Counted from the first letter of the stretch, positions 53,609 to 62,405 are shown. The stretch: DNA of 64,000 nucleotides from Acidovorax kalamii (GCF_002245625.1 NZ_NOIG01000005.1:1-64000), one strand, 5' to 3'. Notes: generated by a model not told the origin, from the letters alone. A program made the numbers and translations.

Positions 53609-55824
53609 GGCAAGGTCGCAGCGGATGTGGAGGTCTGGTGCAGGGGAAGCCTTATCTCGAAGATCGCGCCACCCCCTTCGCGGTTGCGGGCCAGCAGCTC
53701 GCCGCCCATGCTCTCGACGATGGAGCGGCAGATGTTCAGGCCCAGGCCCAGGCCGCCTTCGCGGGTGGTGAAAAACGGCTCGAACAGGCGCTCGGCAATC
53801 TCGGGCGCGAGGCCGGGGCCCCGGTCCAGCACCTGCAGGGAGGCATGGCCGTCCTCGGCCGCCGTGCGCAGCAGCAGCTCGGTGCCGTGGGCGGGCGCTG
53901 CCTGGGACTGCATCGCCTGCAACGCGTTCAGCCCCAGGTTCAGCACCACCTGCTCCAGCAGCACGCGGTCGGCGCTCACCCGCACGGGCTCGCGGGCCAG
54001 GTCCAGGCGCACGGCCACGCTGTGTCGACGGGCCTCGGCACGCAGCAGCAGGGCGAGCGACTGGTCCACGGCGGCGTTCAGGTCGCAGGGCTCGCGGGCC
54101 GCCGGGTGCTGGCGCACCCAGTGGCGGATGCGGCCCACGATATCGGCCGCGCGCAGTGCCTGGGCCGAGAGCGCGGCCAGGGTCTCGTTCAGCAGCTCGG
54201 GCTTGTCCTGTGCAGCCAGGGATTTGGCGGCGGCCGCGTAGTTGACCAGGGCGGCAAGTGGCTGGTTCAGTTCGTGCGCCAGAGTCGAAGCCATCTCGCC
54301 CACGGTGATCACACGCTGCACGCGCTGCAGCTGGGCCTCGCGCTGCTGTTGCTGCTCTTCGGCGCGTTTCTGGGCCGTGATGTTCACCACCGAACTCATC
54401 CAGCCGATGTGCTGGCCATGGCCGTCGATGAGGCGGGTGGTGTAGAACATGGTGTAGACGTCCGAGCCATCGCGGTGGCGCAGGCGGTTTTCGCGGCCCT
54501 GGGGCGATGCCTTGCCGGCCAGCACGGTGTCGCTGTCGTTCCAGTGCCGGTCCAGCTCGTCGGGGTGCCAGTAGGGATAGGGCGGCAATTGGCCGATGAG
54601 TTCGTCGGCGCGGTAGCCCACCATGTCGCACATGGCGGCATTCACATAGACGATGCGGCCTTCCAGGTCGCGCGCGCGCATGCCCACCAGCAGCGAGTCT
54701 TCCATCGACTGGCGGAAGGCCTGGGCTTGCTGCAGCGCGTGGGTGCGCTCCTGCACGCGCTGCTCCAGCCCGATGCGGGCCTGGTGGTTCTCGGCCAGGC
54801 GGCGTTCGCGCAGCTGCCAATACAGTGCGCCCAGCACCAGCAGGCCCGAAGCCAGCGTGGCCAGCGCCCAGGCCTGCTGGCGCGCCACGGTCACCACCCG
54901 GCTGTCGGCCGTCACGGTGAGTGTCCAGCCCAGATCGGGCAGCGCTTCCTCGAACGCCAGGTACCGCTTGCCATTGCCCTCCAGGTGCAGTTCGGCGCCA
55001 GGCTGGTTGCCTTGCTGGCGCATCATCCAGGGCACGGGGCGGGGCGTCCAGCCGGTGCCATATTGTTCGTTGTGCTGCAGCTGCTGCACGTCGGCGGCGG
55101 GTACGGGGCGGCTGGTGCGGTAGAGCCAGCTGGGCTCGGAGCCCAGGAACACGATGCCGCGTGCGTCTGTCACGAACACCGGGTCGCGCAGCTGCTCCCA
55201 GGGGTTCGCGATGGGCTCCATGCGCACTTTCACGGCCACCACACCAATCACCCGGCCGTTGTCGTGCACGGGGGCCGACACAAACAGGCCGGGTTCGCCC
55301 GTGGTCTTGCCCACGCCGTAAAAGCGCCCGGTGTCGCCGCCCAGTGCATCGTGAAAGTAGGGGCGGTTGCGGTAGTTCTGGTGCACAAAGCTGTTGGGCG
55401 TGTCCCAGTTGCTTGATGCAAGGGTGAGGCCCTGCGGGTCCATCACATACAGCATGTCGGAGCCCGCGTGCTCGTTCACGGCCTGAAGGTAGGCGTTGGC
55501 GGCGTCGCGCACTTCCTGGGATGCGGGGTGGTGCAGCAGCTGGCGCACCAGTGGGTGCTGGGCGGTGGTGAAGGGCAGGTAGTTGTAGCGCGTGGCCACG
55601 CCCCGCAGCGCCAGGGCCTGCACCTCGCCCGAGCGGCGCAGGTTGTCCCACTGGGCATCCCGCTCGTTTTGGGCCGCCCATTCACCGGTCGCCACCACCA
55701 GCAGAGCGGCCACACACAGCAGCGCTGCGATGAACCCCGCGCCCCGGCGCAGCCGGGGCAAGCGGTGTGAAGGGCGCGGGGCACCGGCCTCGGCAGAGTC
55801 GGCGGGCGCCGCGCGCGGGTACAC
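53605..55824 (-). CDS. PAS-containing sensor histidine kinase (DctB-like)
   Basis: A 739-residue membrane kinase. The N-terminal helix (about 30-46), a long periplasmic Cache region (about 50-320; e.g. MLYVMDPQGLTLASSNWDT), a second membrane helix (about 323-343), a coiled coil, a PAS domain (about 370-490, MVGYRADELIGQLPP) and HisKA with His517 in AHELNQPLAAL. ATPase boxes: NLGLNALQAM, DRGPGLAPE, FEPFFTTREGGLGLGLNI. The arrangement is DctB-like, a kinase of organic acid sensing. The GTG start at 55824 lies two bases from the end of the upstream reductase. Partner regulator overlaps by four bases. Confidence 0.92.
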   Translation of the reverse strand: MYPRAAPADSAEAGAPRPSHRLPRLRRGAGFIAALLCVAALLVVATGEWAAQNERDAQWDNLRRSGEVQALALRGVATRYNYLPFTTAQHPLVRQLLHHPASQEVRDAANAYLQAVNEHAGSDMLYVMDPQGLTLASSNWDTPNSFVHQNYRNRPYFHDALGGDTGRFYGVGKTTGEPGLFVSAPVHDNGRVIGVVAVKVRMEPIANPWEQLRDPVFVTDARGIVFLGSEPSWLYRTSRPVPAADVQQLQHNEQYGTGWTPRPVPWMMRQQGNQPGAELHLEGNGKRYLAFEEALPDLGWTLTVTADSRVVTVARQQAWALATLASGLLVLGALYWQLRERRLAENHQARIGLEQRVQERTHALQQAQAFRQSMEDSLLVGMRARDLEGRIVYVNAAMCDMVGYRADELIGQLPPYPYWHPDELDRHWNDSDTVLAGKASPQGRENRLRHRDGSDVYTMFYTTRLIDGHGQHIGWMSSVVNITAQKRAEEQQQQREAQLQRVQRVITVGEMASTLAHELNQPLAALVNYAAAAKSLAAQDKPELLNETLAALSAQALRAADIVGRIRHWVRQHPAAREPCDLNAAVDQSLALLLRAEARRHSVAVRLDLAREPVRVSADRVLLEQVVLNLGLNALQAMQSQAAPAHGTELLLRTAAEDGHASLQVLDRGPGLAPEIAERLFEPFFTTREGGLGLGLNICRSIVESMGGELLARNREGGGAIFEIRLPLHQTSTSAATLP

Positions 55825-55826
55825 GG

Positions 55827-56891
55827 TCAGCCGCCGTGTTTATCGGCTTCGGAGGTGAAGGAGTCGGCGAAGAACTCTTCGGGTGGCAGGCCGCGCTGGG
55901 CGCTGTAGGCCGCGCGGGCCGAATCGACCACGATGGGCGCGCCGCAGGCATAGACCTGGTGGCCGGAGAGGTCAGCAAAATCATCCAGCACGGCCTGGTG
56001 CACAAAGCCCGTGCGGCCGCTCCAGCCGTCTTCGGGCAGGGCGTTGGAGATGACGGGGATGTAGCGCAGCCAGGGCAGCTCGGCCGCGCGGGCCAGCACC
56101 CAGTCATTCATGTAAAGGTCTTCGGGGCGGCGGCCACCCCAATACAGCGCGGTGGGGCGGGTGATGCCCTTGAACTGCAGGTGCTCGATCAGCGCCTTGA
56201 TGGGCGCAAAGCCCGTGCCCGAGGCCACCAGCACGATGGGCTTTCCCGAGTCCTCGCGCAGGAAGAAACTGCCAAACGGGCCTTCCACACGCAGGATTTC
56301 CTTTTCCTTCATCGCGCCGAACACATGGTCGGTGAACTTGCCGCCCGGCATGTGGCGGATGTGCAGTTCCACCCCGGGCGCCTCGGTCTGGGTGTGGGGG
56401 GCGTTGGCCATCGAATACGCGCGGCGCGCGCCATCACGCAGGATGAACTCGATGTACTGGCCCGCGTGGTAGCGGAAGGTGTCGGCGGCGGGCAGCTGCA
56501 GGCGCACCTGCATCACGTCCGGCGACTTTTTCTCCAGCGTGGACACGCGCACCGGCATCTTCTTGATGGGGTAGGCGCTTTCGTCGGTGACCTGACGCGA
56601 TTCGAGCACCACGTCCGACAACGGCTCGGCGCAGCAGGTAAGCACCAGGCCTGCGGCTTCTTCGTCGGCGCTGAGCGCCTTGGGCTGGTGCTCGCCGTGG
56701 CGCACCGTGCCGCTGATCTTCTTGCACTTGCACGAGCCGCAGGCGCCGTCCTTGCAGCCATAGGGCAGGCCCACGCCGTTCTGGATGGCGGCGCCCAGGA
56801 TGGTCTGGCCTGTAGTGGCACTGAAAGCGCGGCCGCTTGGCTGCACGGTGATCTGGAACGCTGCGGTGGTGGCAGCCTCGGCGCTGGTCAT
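55827..56891 (-). CDS. 2Fe-2S flavodoxin-reductase-like oxidoreductase (CDP-6-deoxyglucoseen reductase-like)
   Basis: A 354-residue electron-transfer protein with three parts. The N-terminal plant-type ferredoxin holds the [2Fe-2S] ligands Cys46, Cys51, Cys54 and Cys86. The FAD domain (about 100-200) has FRYHAGQYIEFIL and RRAYSMANAP. The NAD domain has PIVLVASGTGFAPIKALIEHL and VYACGAPIVVDSA. Members are named for a deoxysugar reductase but many act as reductases for dioxygenases or unknown partners. It lies two bases before the kinase gene, so it may be co-transcribed, although a functional link is not evident. The ATG at 56891 begins the ferredoxin domain. Confidence 0.9.
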   Translation of the reverse strand: MTSAEAATTAAFQITVQPSGRAFSATTGQTILGAAIQNGVGLPYGCKDGACGSCKCKKISGTVRHGEHQPKALSADEEAAGLVLTCCAEPLSDVVLESRQVTDESAYPIKKMPVRVSTLEKKSPDVMQVRLQLPAADTFRYHAGQYIEFILRDGARRAYSMANAPHTQTEAPGVELHIRHMPGGKFTDHVFGAMKEKEILRVEGPFGSFFLREDSGKPIVLVASGTGFAPIKALIEHLQFKGITRPTALYWGGRRPEDLYMNDWVLARAAELPWLRYIPVISNALPEDGWSGRTGFVHQAVLDDFADLSGHQVYACGAPIVVDSARAAYSAQRGLPPEEFFADSFTSEADKHGG

Positions 56892-56940
56892 GTTGTGGGT
56901 ATCCTCGGGACGTGTTCTATCCAAGCAAACGGCCCCGATT

Positions 56941-57924
56941 TTGCCTTCAAACCAAAACCCCCTTGGCGCCCTGCCGGCGCGCTTTCGCCGTGAACGCCTG
57001 CTCATCGTGGGCTGTGGTGACGTGGGTCAACGTGTGGTGCGTGACCTGAACACCGGCCCGGGTGCGGGGCGCCTGCAGGTGCTGGCGCTCACCTCCAGCC
57101 CGTCCCGCGTGGCAGGGCTACGCCGTCTGGGCGCGCGGCCATTGCTCGGCAACCTGGACGATGCCGCCACGCTGCGCCGCCTGTCGGGCGTGGCCACGCG
57201 GGTGCTGCACCTGGCGCCGCCGCCCGGTGAAGGCGCAGGCGGCGCTGCCTGGTGGGCCGACCCGCGCACCGTGGCACTGGCCCGGGTGTTGCGGCTGCGC
57301 AGCCTGCCGGTGTCGCTGGCGTATGCGTCCACCAGTGGGGTGTATGGCGATTGCCAGGGCGCTTTGGTGCCCGAGACGCGGCCCCTGGCCCCCGCCACGC
57401 CCCGTGCGCAGCGCCGGGTGAATGCCGAACGTGCTGTGCGCCACCTGGGCCGTGCCGGGGTACGCGCCAGCGTGCTGCGCATTCCGGGCATTTATGCCCC
57501 CGACCGCGAGGGGGGCACGCCCGAGGCCCGTCTGCGGCGCAGAACGCCGGTGCTGGTGCCCGAGGACGATGTGTTCACCAACCACATCCACGCCGACGAT
57601 CTGGCGCGCGCCAGCGTGGCCGCGTTGTGGAAGGGGCGGCCGCAACGCGCCTACAACGTGAGCGATGCGACCCACATGAAGATGGGTGATTACTTCGATC
57701 TGGCGGCCGACCTGTATGGCCTGCCGCGCCCGCCCAGGGTGCCGCGCAGCACGGCGCAGGAGCAGTTGTCCTTGATGCTGCTGAGCTTCATGGGCGAGTC
57801 GCGCCGACTGGACAACCGGCGCATGTTGCAGGAGCTGGGGGTGCGGCTGCGCTACCCCAGCGTGGGGCAGGGGCTGCGGGGTTTGCGCGTGGCGGATGTA
57901 TCGGCAGGCGCTCAGCGCGGGTAG
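56941..57924 (+). CDS. NAD-dependent epimerase/dehydratase (SDR) family protein
   Basis: An extended short-chain dehydrogenase-type protein. The Rossmann motif LLIVGCGDVGQRVV is near the N-terminus, and YASTSGVYGDCQG with the tyrosine region follows in the middle. RIPGIYAPDREGG, NHIHADDLARA and YNVSD are typical of the extended SDR group. The NAD motif is GxGxxG-like but with Cys-Gly-Asp, as in the YeeZ-like proteins. The start is uncertain: a TTG at 56941 gives 327 residues, while an ATG at 56890 would overlap the divergent reductase start. The substrate is unknown. Confidence 0.78.
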   Translation: MPSNQNPLGALPARFRRERLLIVGCGDVGQRVVRDLNTGPGAGRLQVLALTSSPSRVAGLRRLGARPLLGNLDDAATLRRLSGVATRVLHLAPPPGEGAGGAAWWADPRTVALARVLRLRSLPVSLAYASTSGVYGDCQGALVPETRPLAPATPRAQRRVNAERAVRHLGRAGVRASVLRIPGIYAPDREGGTPEARLRRRTPVLVPEDDVFTNHIHADDLARASVAALWKGRPQRAYNVSDATHMKMGDYFDLAADLYGLPRPPRVPRSTAQEQLSLMLLSFMGESRRLDNRRMLQELGVRLRYPSVGQGLRGLRVADVSAGAQRG

Positions 57925-58562
57925 ACGTTGCCCTGGCTGTCGTAGCAGCGAAACACGTTGCAGTGCGTGAATTTTTTCGGCTCCGGGGCCGGAGCGGGCT
58001 GGGGGGTGGGGCGCACTGGGTGGCGGGGTGGTACGACCACCACCACCGGCGCCGGGGTGGTGTTGACCGTGGTGGGGCGCGATGCACGGGCCTTTTCCAC
58101 CTCTGCGTAGCCTGCAGGGCCCAGGCAGTCCAGGTCCATCTGCCGCTGGGCGGCCTCCACGCGCTGGCTTTGTTCGTAGCTGCCCCCGCTGCTGCTCAGC
58201 ACCACATCTAGATTGCGGCGTGAGCGTGCACATTCGGGCGACCGCGCGTAGTCCGGGGTGGCGGGCCGGGCGCTGTCGCGCTGGGCATTTCGCAGGGCTT
58301 CGGTTTCTGCGGCCTTGTTCTCGGCCTCCTGGCGTTTTTGCTTGAGCGCCAGTGCTTCGGCGGCCTGCTCACGTTCGCGCTGGATTTCCTCCGGCGTCTT
58401 GCGTGCTTCCACCTCACGCGCCGTGGCGCCGCCTGCACATTTGCCATCGGTGTAGGTCACCTTGCCGGTGGCGGGGTCGGTGCAGCGCACCACCTGGGCC
58501 TGGGCGGCGGTGCCGATCCAGGCCACACACAGGCATGCGAGGAGATGCTGGGCTCGGGTCAT
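57912..58562 (-). CDS. DUF4124-containing exported protein
   Basis: A 216-residue exported protein. A signal peptide ends near residue 22 (AQA). The DUF4124-type N-terminal domain follows: VVRCTDPATGKVTYTDGKCAGG, with two Cys. A charged helix (EEIQREREQAAEALALKQKR) and a Pro/Val-rich segment (APVVVVVPPRHPVRPTPQP) precede a C-terminal Cys pair (THCNVFRCYD). DUF4124 proteins are periplasmic and of unknown function. It converges with the SDR gene, overlapping by 13 bases. The ATG at 58562 was chosen to give a normal signal peptide. Confidence 0.85.
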   Translation of the reverse strand: MTRAQHLLACLCVAWIGTAAQAQVVRCTDPATGKVTYTDGKCAGGATAREVEARKTPEEIQREREQAAEALALKQKRQEAENKAAETEALRNAQRDSARPATPDYARSPECARSRRNLDVVLSSSGGSYEQSQRVEAAQRQMDLDCLGPAGYAEVEKARASRPTTVNTTPAPVVVVVPPRHPVRPTPQPAPAPEPKKFTHCNVFRCYDSQGNVYPR

Positions 58563-58617
58563 GGGGGCACCGCTCAAAAAGTGGGTTCATTCGACTGCCA
58601 AAGCCAGGCGACGCGGC

Positions 58618-59160
58618 TCAGGGCTGTTCCTGGCTGTTCGAGAACTGGCGCGAGCGCCAGTCCTGCGGATGGGGCGTGTAGCTACCGGGGGCCAACTGCC
58701 CGGGGTTGCGGTTGCGCCGGTCTTCTGCGGCGCGGCGGTCGCGCTCGGCCTGCTCGCGGCGGGCCTGGTCGCGCTCGCGGGCGCGGCGGTCGGCGTCGCG
58801 GGCCTGTTGTTCGCGTTGGTCCCGCTCGCGGGCCGCACGGTCCCGTTCGGCACGGTCGCGGTCACGCTCCCGTTCGCGCCAGTCGTTGCGGTCGCGGTCC
58901 CTGTCCCAGCGGTTGTCATGCCGGTCACGCCCGCCGTAGTAGACGGGGGGCGGTGGCGGGGGCGAGTAGATCACCCCGGGCGCGCGGTATACGGGCGGGG
59001 CCTGGTACACCGGCGGTGGGGCGCTGTAGATGTACCCCGGCTGTTCGTACACCTGGTAACGCGGGGGCTCGTAGTACGGATCGCCTGGCACGGTGGCGCA
59101 CCCCGTTGCAAGAACCCCCAGGGCCGAGGCAGAAAGGATGCGGGCGAGTGTGTAGGTCAT
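58618..59160 (-). CDS. Charged-repeat lipoprotein, unknown function
   Basis: A 180-residue exported protein. The lipobox has Cys21 (GVLATGC). The mature N-terminus is Pro/Tyr-rich (PPRYQVYEQPGYIYSAPPP). It is followed by a long Arg/Asp/Glu-rich stretch (RDRDRNDWRERERDRDRAE and similar), probably a single charged alpha helix, ending RRNRNPGQLAPGSY. Low complexity prevents reliable homology. Such proteins can span the periplasm or bind peptidoglycan or nucleic acid. It is 55 bases upstream of the DUF4124 gene on the same strand and may form an operon with it. Confidence 0.7.
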   Translation of the reverse strand: MTYTLARILSASALGVLATGCATVPGDPYYEPPRYQVYEQPGYIYSAPPPVYQAPPVYRAPGVIYSPPPPPPVYYGGRDRHDNRWDRDRDRNDWRERERDRDRAERDRAARERDQREQQARDADRRARERDQARREQAERDRRAAEDRRNRNPGQLAPGSYTPHPQDWRSRQFSNSQEQP

Positions 59161-59504
59161 GGTGTTCAGACTCCGGCCCGGGGTGCGCGTTCCACCCGGG
59201 TCCGTAAAGCCCCTGAAAAACACCCCGGTGGGATGTTACAAATTTCAAAGGCAGGCGTGGGCTGTGCCAAGCCCTTTAGCGTTTGGCGCCGCCATTTGGT
59301 TGACCGCTCCGGGGCGCCTGCCGGGCGGTACCTCGGCCCGCACCGGGTCCAACGCTTCGCTGCCTTGTGTGGGTATCAAAATTGATAGCTTAAAAGGCAT
59401 GCTGGACGCGCGCAAACGGCCAAAAAACATCGAAACATGCGTCTGCCTACTGCCCTTCACGCCGTGCGCGGGCGTGGTGGCGGGCAGCAGGGCGGCGGCC
59501 GGGC
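59161..59504. other. 344-base intergenic region
   Basis: Between the lipoprotein start and the cheV stop. It holds the promoter side of the lipoprotein gene and a repeat element (59376-59430). No gene was recognised in it; the small frames lack signals. The lipoprotein side has AT-rich sequence (GTTACAAATTTCAAAGG near 59237-59253) that may belong to its promoter. Confidence 0.5.
59376..59430. repeat. Short intergenic repeat, copy 7
   Basis: TCAAAATTGATAGCTTAAAA, then GGCATGCTGGACGCGCGC and AAACGGCCAAAAAACATCG. The TTGATAGCT start and GGCCAAAAA end match the family; the centre is diverged. It lies downstream of cheV. Confidence 0.6.
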
Positions 59505-60464
59505 TTACTTGGGCAGCACGCGGCGGATCGTGTCTGCCAGGTCTTCGGCCACAAACTTGGCCACATAGCCGTCGGCGCCCACGCTGCGCACATGGTCTTC
59601 ATTGGCCGAGCCCGACAGCGACGAGTGAATGACCACCGGCAGGCCATGGAAGCGCGCGTCCTGCTTGATGTTGCGGGTCAGGGTGAAGCCGTCCATCTCC
59701 GGCATTTCCAGGTCGGTCAGCACCATGGCCACACGGTCGAGCACCGTTTTGCCTTCGGCCTCGGCGCTTTTGGCGATGGCGTTGAGCCGGTCCCAGGCTT
59801 CCTTGCCCGACTTGACCATCTCGTAGGGGGCGTTGAGCACCTTGAGTTCCTGCTCGATCAGCGAGCGGGCCACGAACGAATCGTCTGCAGCCAGGACGAT
59901 GGTGCCGGGCTTGAGCTTGAGCTTGGCGCCCACCTTCTCTTCGGTCACCTCATGGCCGTCAGACGGCGACACCATCTGCAGGATGGCTTCCACGTCCAGC
60001 ACCTGTGCCAGGCGGGACTCGTCGGTGTTGCCGTCCAGCCGGGCGATGCTGGTGACCAGCTTGCCTTTGGCGCCGCTGGTTTCGGCCGACAGCACCTGTT
60101 TCCAGTCCAGCCGCACGATGTCTTCCACCGATTCGACCGCAAACGCCTGGGTGGTCCGTGCGTATTCGGTCACCAGCATGATGTTCAGGCCCGTCTGGGG
60201 CTTGCAGCCCACGATGGAGGGCAGGTCCAGCACCGGGATCACCTGGCCGCGCAGGTTGACCACCCCGAGCGAATGGGGCGTGGTGCCTGCAATGGGGGTG
60301 ATGCTGGGCATGGCCACGATCTCGCGGATCTTGAAGACGTTGATGCCGAACAGCTCGGACTTGTTCAAGGCGGTGTCGGTGCCCAGGCGGAACAGCAGCA
60401 GCTCAAACTTGTTGGTGCTGGTGAGGTTGGTCCGCTCGTCGATGTCCTGCTGGATGGCTTTCAT
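59505..60464 (-). CDS. cheV: Chemotaxis coupling protein CheV
   Basis: A 319-residue fusion. The CheW-like domain (about 15-165) has ELLLFRLG, FGINVFKIREIVAMPSI, GVVNLRGQVIPVLDL. The receiver domain (about 190-315) has IVLAADDSFVAR, phosphoacceptor Asp in MVLTDLEMPEMDGF, and HSSLSG. CheV couples receptors to CheA and can be phosphorylated, adjusting sensitivity. The conserved Lys near the end (VAKFVAEDL) is kept. It is a single gene; the chemoreceptor in this window is about 16 kb away. Confidence 0.95.
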   Translation of the reverse strand: MKAIQQDIDERTNLTSTNKFELLLFRLGTDTALNKSELFGINVFKIREIVAMPSITPIAGTTPHSLGVVNLRGQVIPVLDLPSIVGCKPQTGLNIMLVTEYARTTQAFAVESVEDIVRLDWKQVLSAETSGAKGKLVTSIARLDGNTDESRLAQVLDVEAILQMVSPSDGHEVTEEKVGAKLKLKPGTIVLAADDSFVARSLIEQELKVLNAPYEMVKSGKEAWDRLNAIAKSAEAEGKTVLDRVAMVLTDLEMPEMDGFTLTRNIKQDARFHGLPVVIHSSLSGSANEDHVRSVGADGYVAKFVAEDLADTIRRVLPK

Positions 60465-60595
60465 GATGGGTCCTTCGCGCAGAAATGAAGATACGCGCTT
60501 TTACAAATTCTAGGACCCAAACGGCGTGTGCAGTGCGCTAAATCTTCAGGCAATACCCGAATAGTGCGCCGCAGCATGCGGGCGTGGTGGCGCCG

Positions 60596-60898
60596 TCACA
60601 TACCGGCCAGCGCCACGGGCTCGAAGTGCACAACCGTGGGGAAGGGGTCATAGAAATGGTGCAGCAGCTGCTTCCACTCCTGGTACTGGGGAGATTTTCG
60701 AAACCCCACCTCGTGGTCGGCCAGGGTGGCCCAGCGCACCAGCAATACATAGTCCTGCGGCCGCTCCAGGCAATGACCCAGCTCATGGGAGATGTAGCCG
60801 GGCATGGAGGCAATGATGCGCTGCGCCTGGGCAAAAGCCCGTTCAAACGCACTGTTCTGGCCGGGGCGGACGGTGAGGTGGGCAATTTCCAGAATCAT
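60596..60898 (-). CDS. Antibiotic biosynthesis monooxygenase (ABM) family protein
   Basis: A 100-residue ferredoxin-like dimeric alpha/beta barrel protein. The N-terminus MILEIAHLTVRPGQNSAFER and the segment DYVLLVRWATLADHEVGFRKS are typical of ABM proteins. Members oxidise aromatic polyketides or act as haem-degrading or quinol monooxygenases without cofactors. It is 44 bases downstream of a LysR gene, itself 29 bases downstream of an NTF2-like gene, all on the same strand. The substrate is unknown. Confidence 0.88.
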   Translation of the reverse strand: MILEIAHLTVRPGQNSAFERAFAQAQRIIASMPGYISHELGHCLERPQDYVLLVRWATLADHEVGFRKSPQYQEWKQLLHHFYDPFPTVVHFEPVALAGM

Positions 60899-60942
60899 GG
60901 GGTGGCCAGAGGGGTTGCAACAGGGGTGGATGGGGCGGGGGA

Positions 60943-61821
60943 TCAGACCACATTGCTGCGCTGCATGGGTTCGGGCTGGGCAGCGGCGGCCTTCATTCCG
61001 TCCGCCAGGCGGTGCAGCAGCCCGAGCAGGGGCGCGTCCGACGCGTCGCAGGCCAGGCCAATGTGGCGCGAAAAGGCCAGGGGCCCGTCCAGCGGGCGGG
61101 TGAGCGCGCGGCGCGCCTGGGCTGCATGCGACTGCGGCACCACGGCCAGGCCCATGCCCGCGTCCACCATGTGCAGCAGCAGCTCCTCGCGCGCAGCGCT
61201 GGCCTGCACCTGCAGCGCAATGCCCCGCTCTGCCAGCAGGCGGATGAAGGATTGGTGCAGCGGACAATACGGCCACTCGATGAGGGGCAGGTTCTCAATG
61301 TCTGCTAGGCCAAAGCGCTTCTTGAAGCGCAGCGGGTGCTGCTCGGGCACCAGCATCACATAGGGCTCGTACCACAGCGGCACAAAGGTGTCGCCAGGCG
61401 GCTTGCAGTGCTCGGCCACCATGCGCAGCCGGGCTTCTTGTGCGCTGGCGGTGAGCCGCACCATGGTGTGGGGCCACTCCTGCGCAATCTGTGTGAACAG
61501 GGGGGCAGCGGGCTGCACCATCAGGTCGTCCTGCAGGAAGATGCCCAGCGTTTCGCGCGGTGCATCGCGAAAGTCGCGCACCATGGCGCTGGACTGGGCC
61601 AGCAGGCTGCAGGCGCGCGGATACAGCCGGTGCGCGGCGGGCGTGGGCGCCAGGCCCTGGCGGCTGCGCTCGAACAGGGTGGTTTCGAGCGCATCCTCCA
61701 GCCCCTTGATAGCCATGCTGATAGACGGCTGCGCCACAAAACAGCGGCGCGATGCGGCAGTGACCGAGCGCTCTTCATAGGCCGCCACAAAGTAGCCCAG
61801 GGCGCGCAGGTCAAACAGCAT
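60943..61821 (-). CDS. LysR-type transcriptional regulator
   Basis: A 292-residue LysR regulator. The N-terminal HTH is ALGYFVAAYEERSVTAASRR followed by FVAQPSISMAIKGLEDAL. The effector domain has two lobes (about 90-270), with WYEPYVMLVPEQHPLR and MVDAGMGLAVVPQSHA. It lies between the NTF2-like gene and the ABM gene in the same direction. LysR regulators usually lie divergent from targets, so the placement inside a unit is unusual. The inducer is unknown. Confidence 0.94.
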   Translation of the reverse strand: MLFDLRALGYFVAAYEERSVTAASRRCFVAQPSISMAIKGLEDALETTLFERSRQGLAPTPAAHRLYPRACSLLAQSSAMVRDFRDAPRETLGIFLQDDLMVQPAAPLFTQIAQEWPHTMVRLTASAQEARLRMVAEHCKPPGDTFVPLWYEPYVMLVPEQHPLRFKKRFGLADIENLPLIEWPYCPLHQSFIRLLAERGIALQVQASAAREELLLHMVDAGMGLAVVPQSHAAQARRALTRPLDGPLAFSRHIGLACDASDAPLLGLLHRLADGMKAAAAQPEPMQRSNVV

Positions 61822-61850
61822 GGTGGCGGGGCCTTTCTTGGATCAGGTTG

Positions 61851-62255
61851 TCAGACCGGGGTGATGGTGGTGACCGTTTCCCGGAAGTAGTCCACCTGGC
61901 CATCGCGCGAATGGCTGGTGATCCAGGTCACGGATTCCACTTCGCGCTGTTGTACCGCATAAAAGAAACGCTGGTGAAAGTGCGTGAGCACCCAGTCGTT
62001 GCCCAGCGGCTGGCTGTGGGTGTGCAGGATCTTCGTGCCGCGCGGGAACACCTCCACCCCGAGGCGCTGCACCACGGCCATCGCCTCGGCCTTGTTGCGG
62101 GCGATTTGCCAGCTGGTGTCGGCATCGTCGCGGTAGTGGTCGATGCGGAAGTCCACATCATCGGCAATGGTGGCCAGCAGCGTGGGCACGTCCTGCTGTT
62201 CAAAGGCGGTCAGCACGCGGTCGATGGGGAAGGTGAGCGGCGGGTTGGTCGTCAT
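61851..62255 (-). CDS. NTF2/SnoaL-like protein
   Basis: A 134-residue protein with a cone-shaped NTF2 fold pattern: FPIDRVLTAFEQQDVPTLLATIADDVDFRIDHY, then the barrel strands WVLTHFHQRFFYAVQQREV and VTWITSHSRDGQVDYFRETV. Members include cyclases, isomerases and hydratases, and many are unassigned. It is the first gene of a three-gene unit with LysR and ABM genes. The substrate is unknown. Confidence 0.83.
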   Translation of the reverse strand: MTTNPPLTFPIDRVLTAFEQQDVPTLLATIADDVDFRIDHYRDDADTSWQIARNKAEAMAVVQRLGVEVFPRGTKILHTHSQPLGNDWVLTHFHQRFFYAVQQREVESVTWITSHSRDGQVDYFRETVTTITPV

Positions 62256-62405
62256 GTCAGGTCTCCGGTGGGTGGTGGGGTCAATCCATCAAACAAACCC
62301 TGGCCAGGGAGCCGCCACTGTAGGCAGAGCCCGGCGCCCACACAACGATGGAATTTGTGGGTCTGGGCGATAAAAAACCAATGGGAAGGCGGCCAAGACT
62401 GGCAC

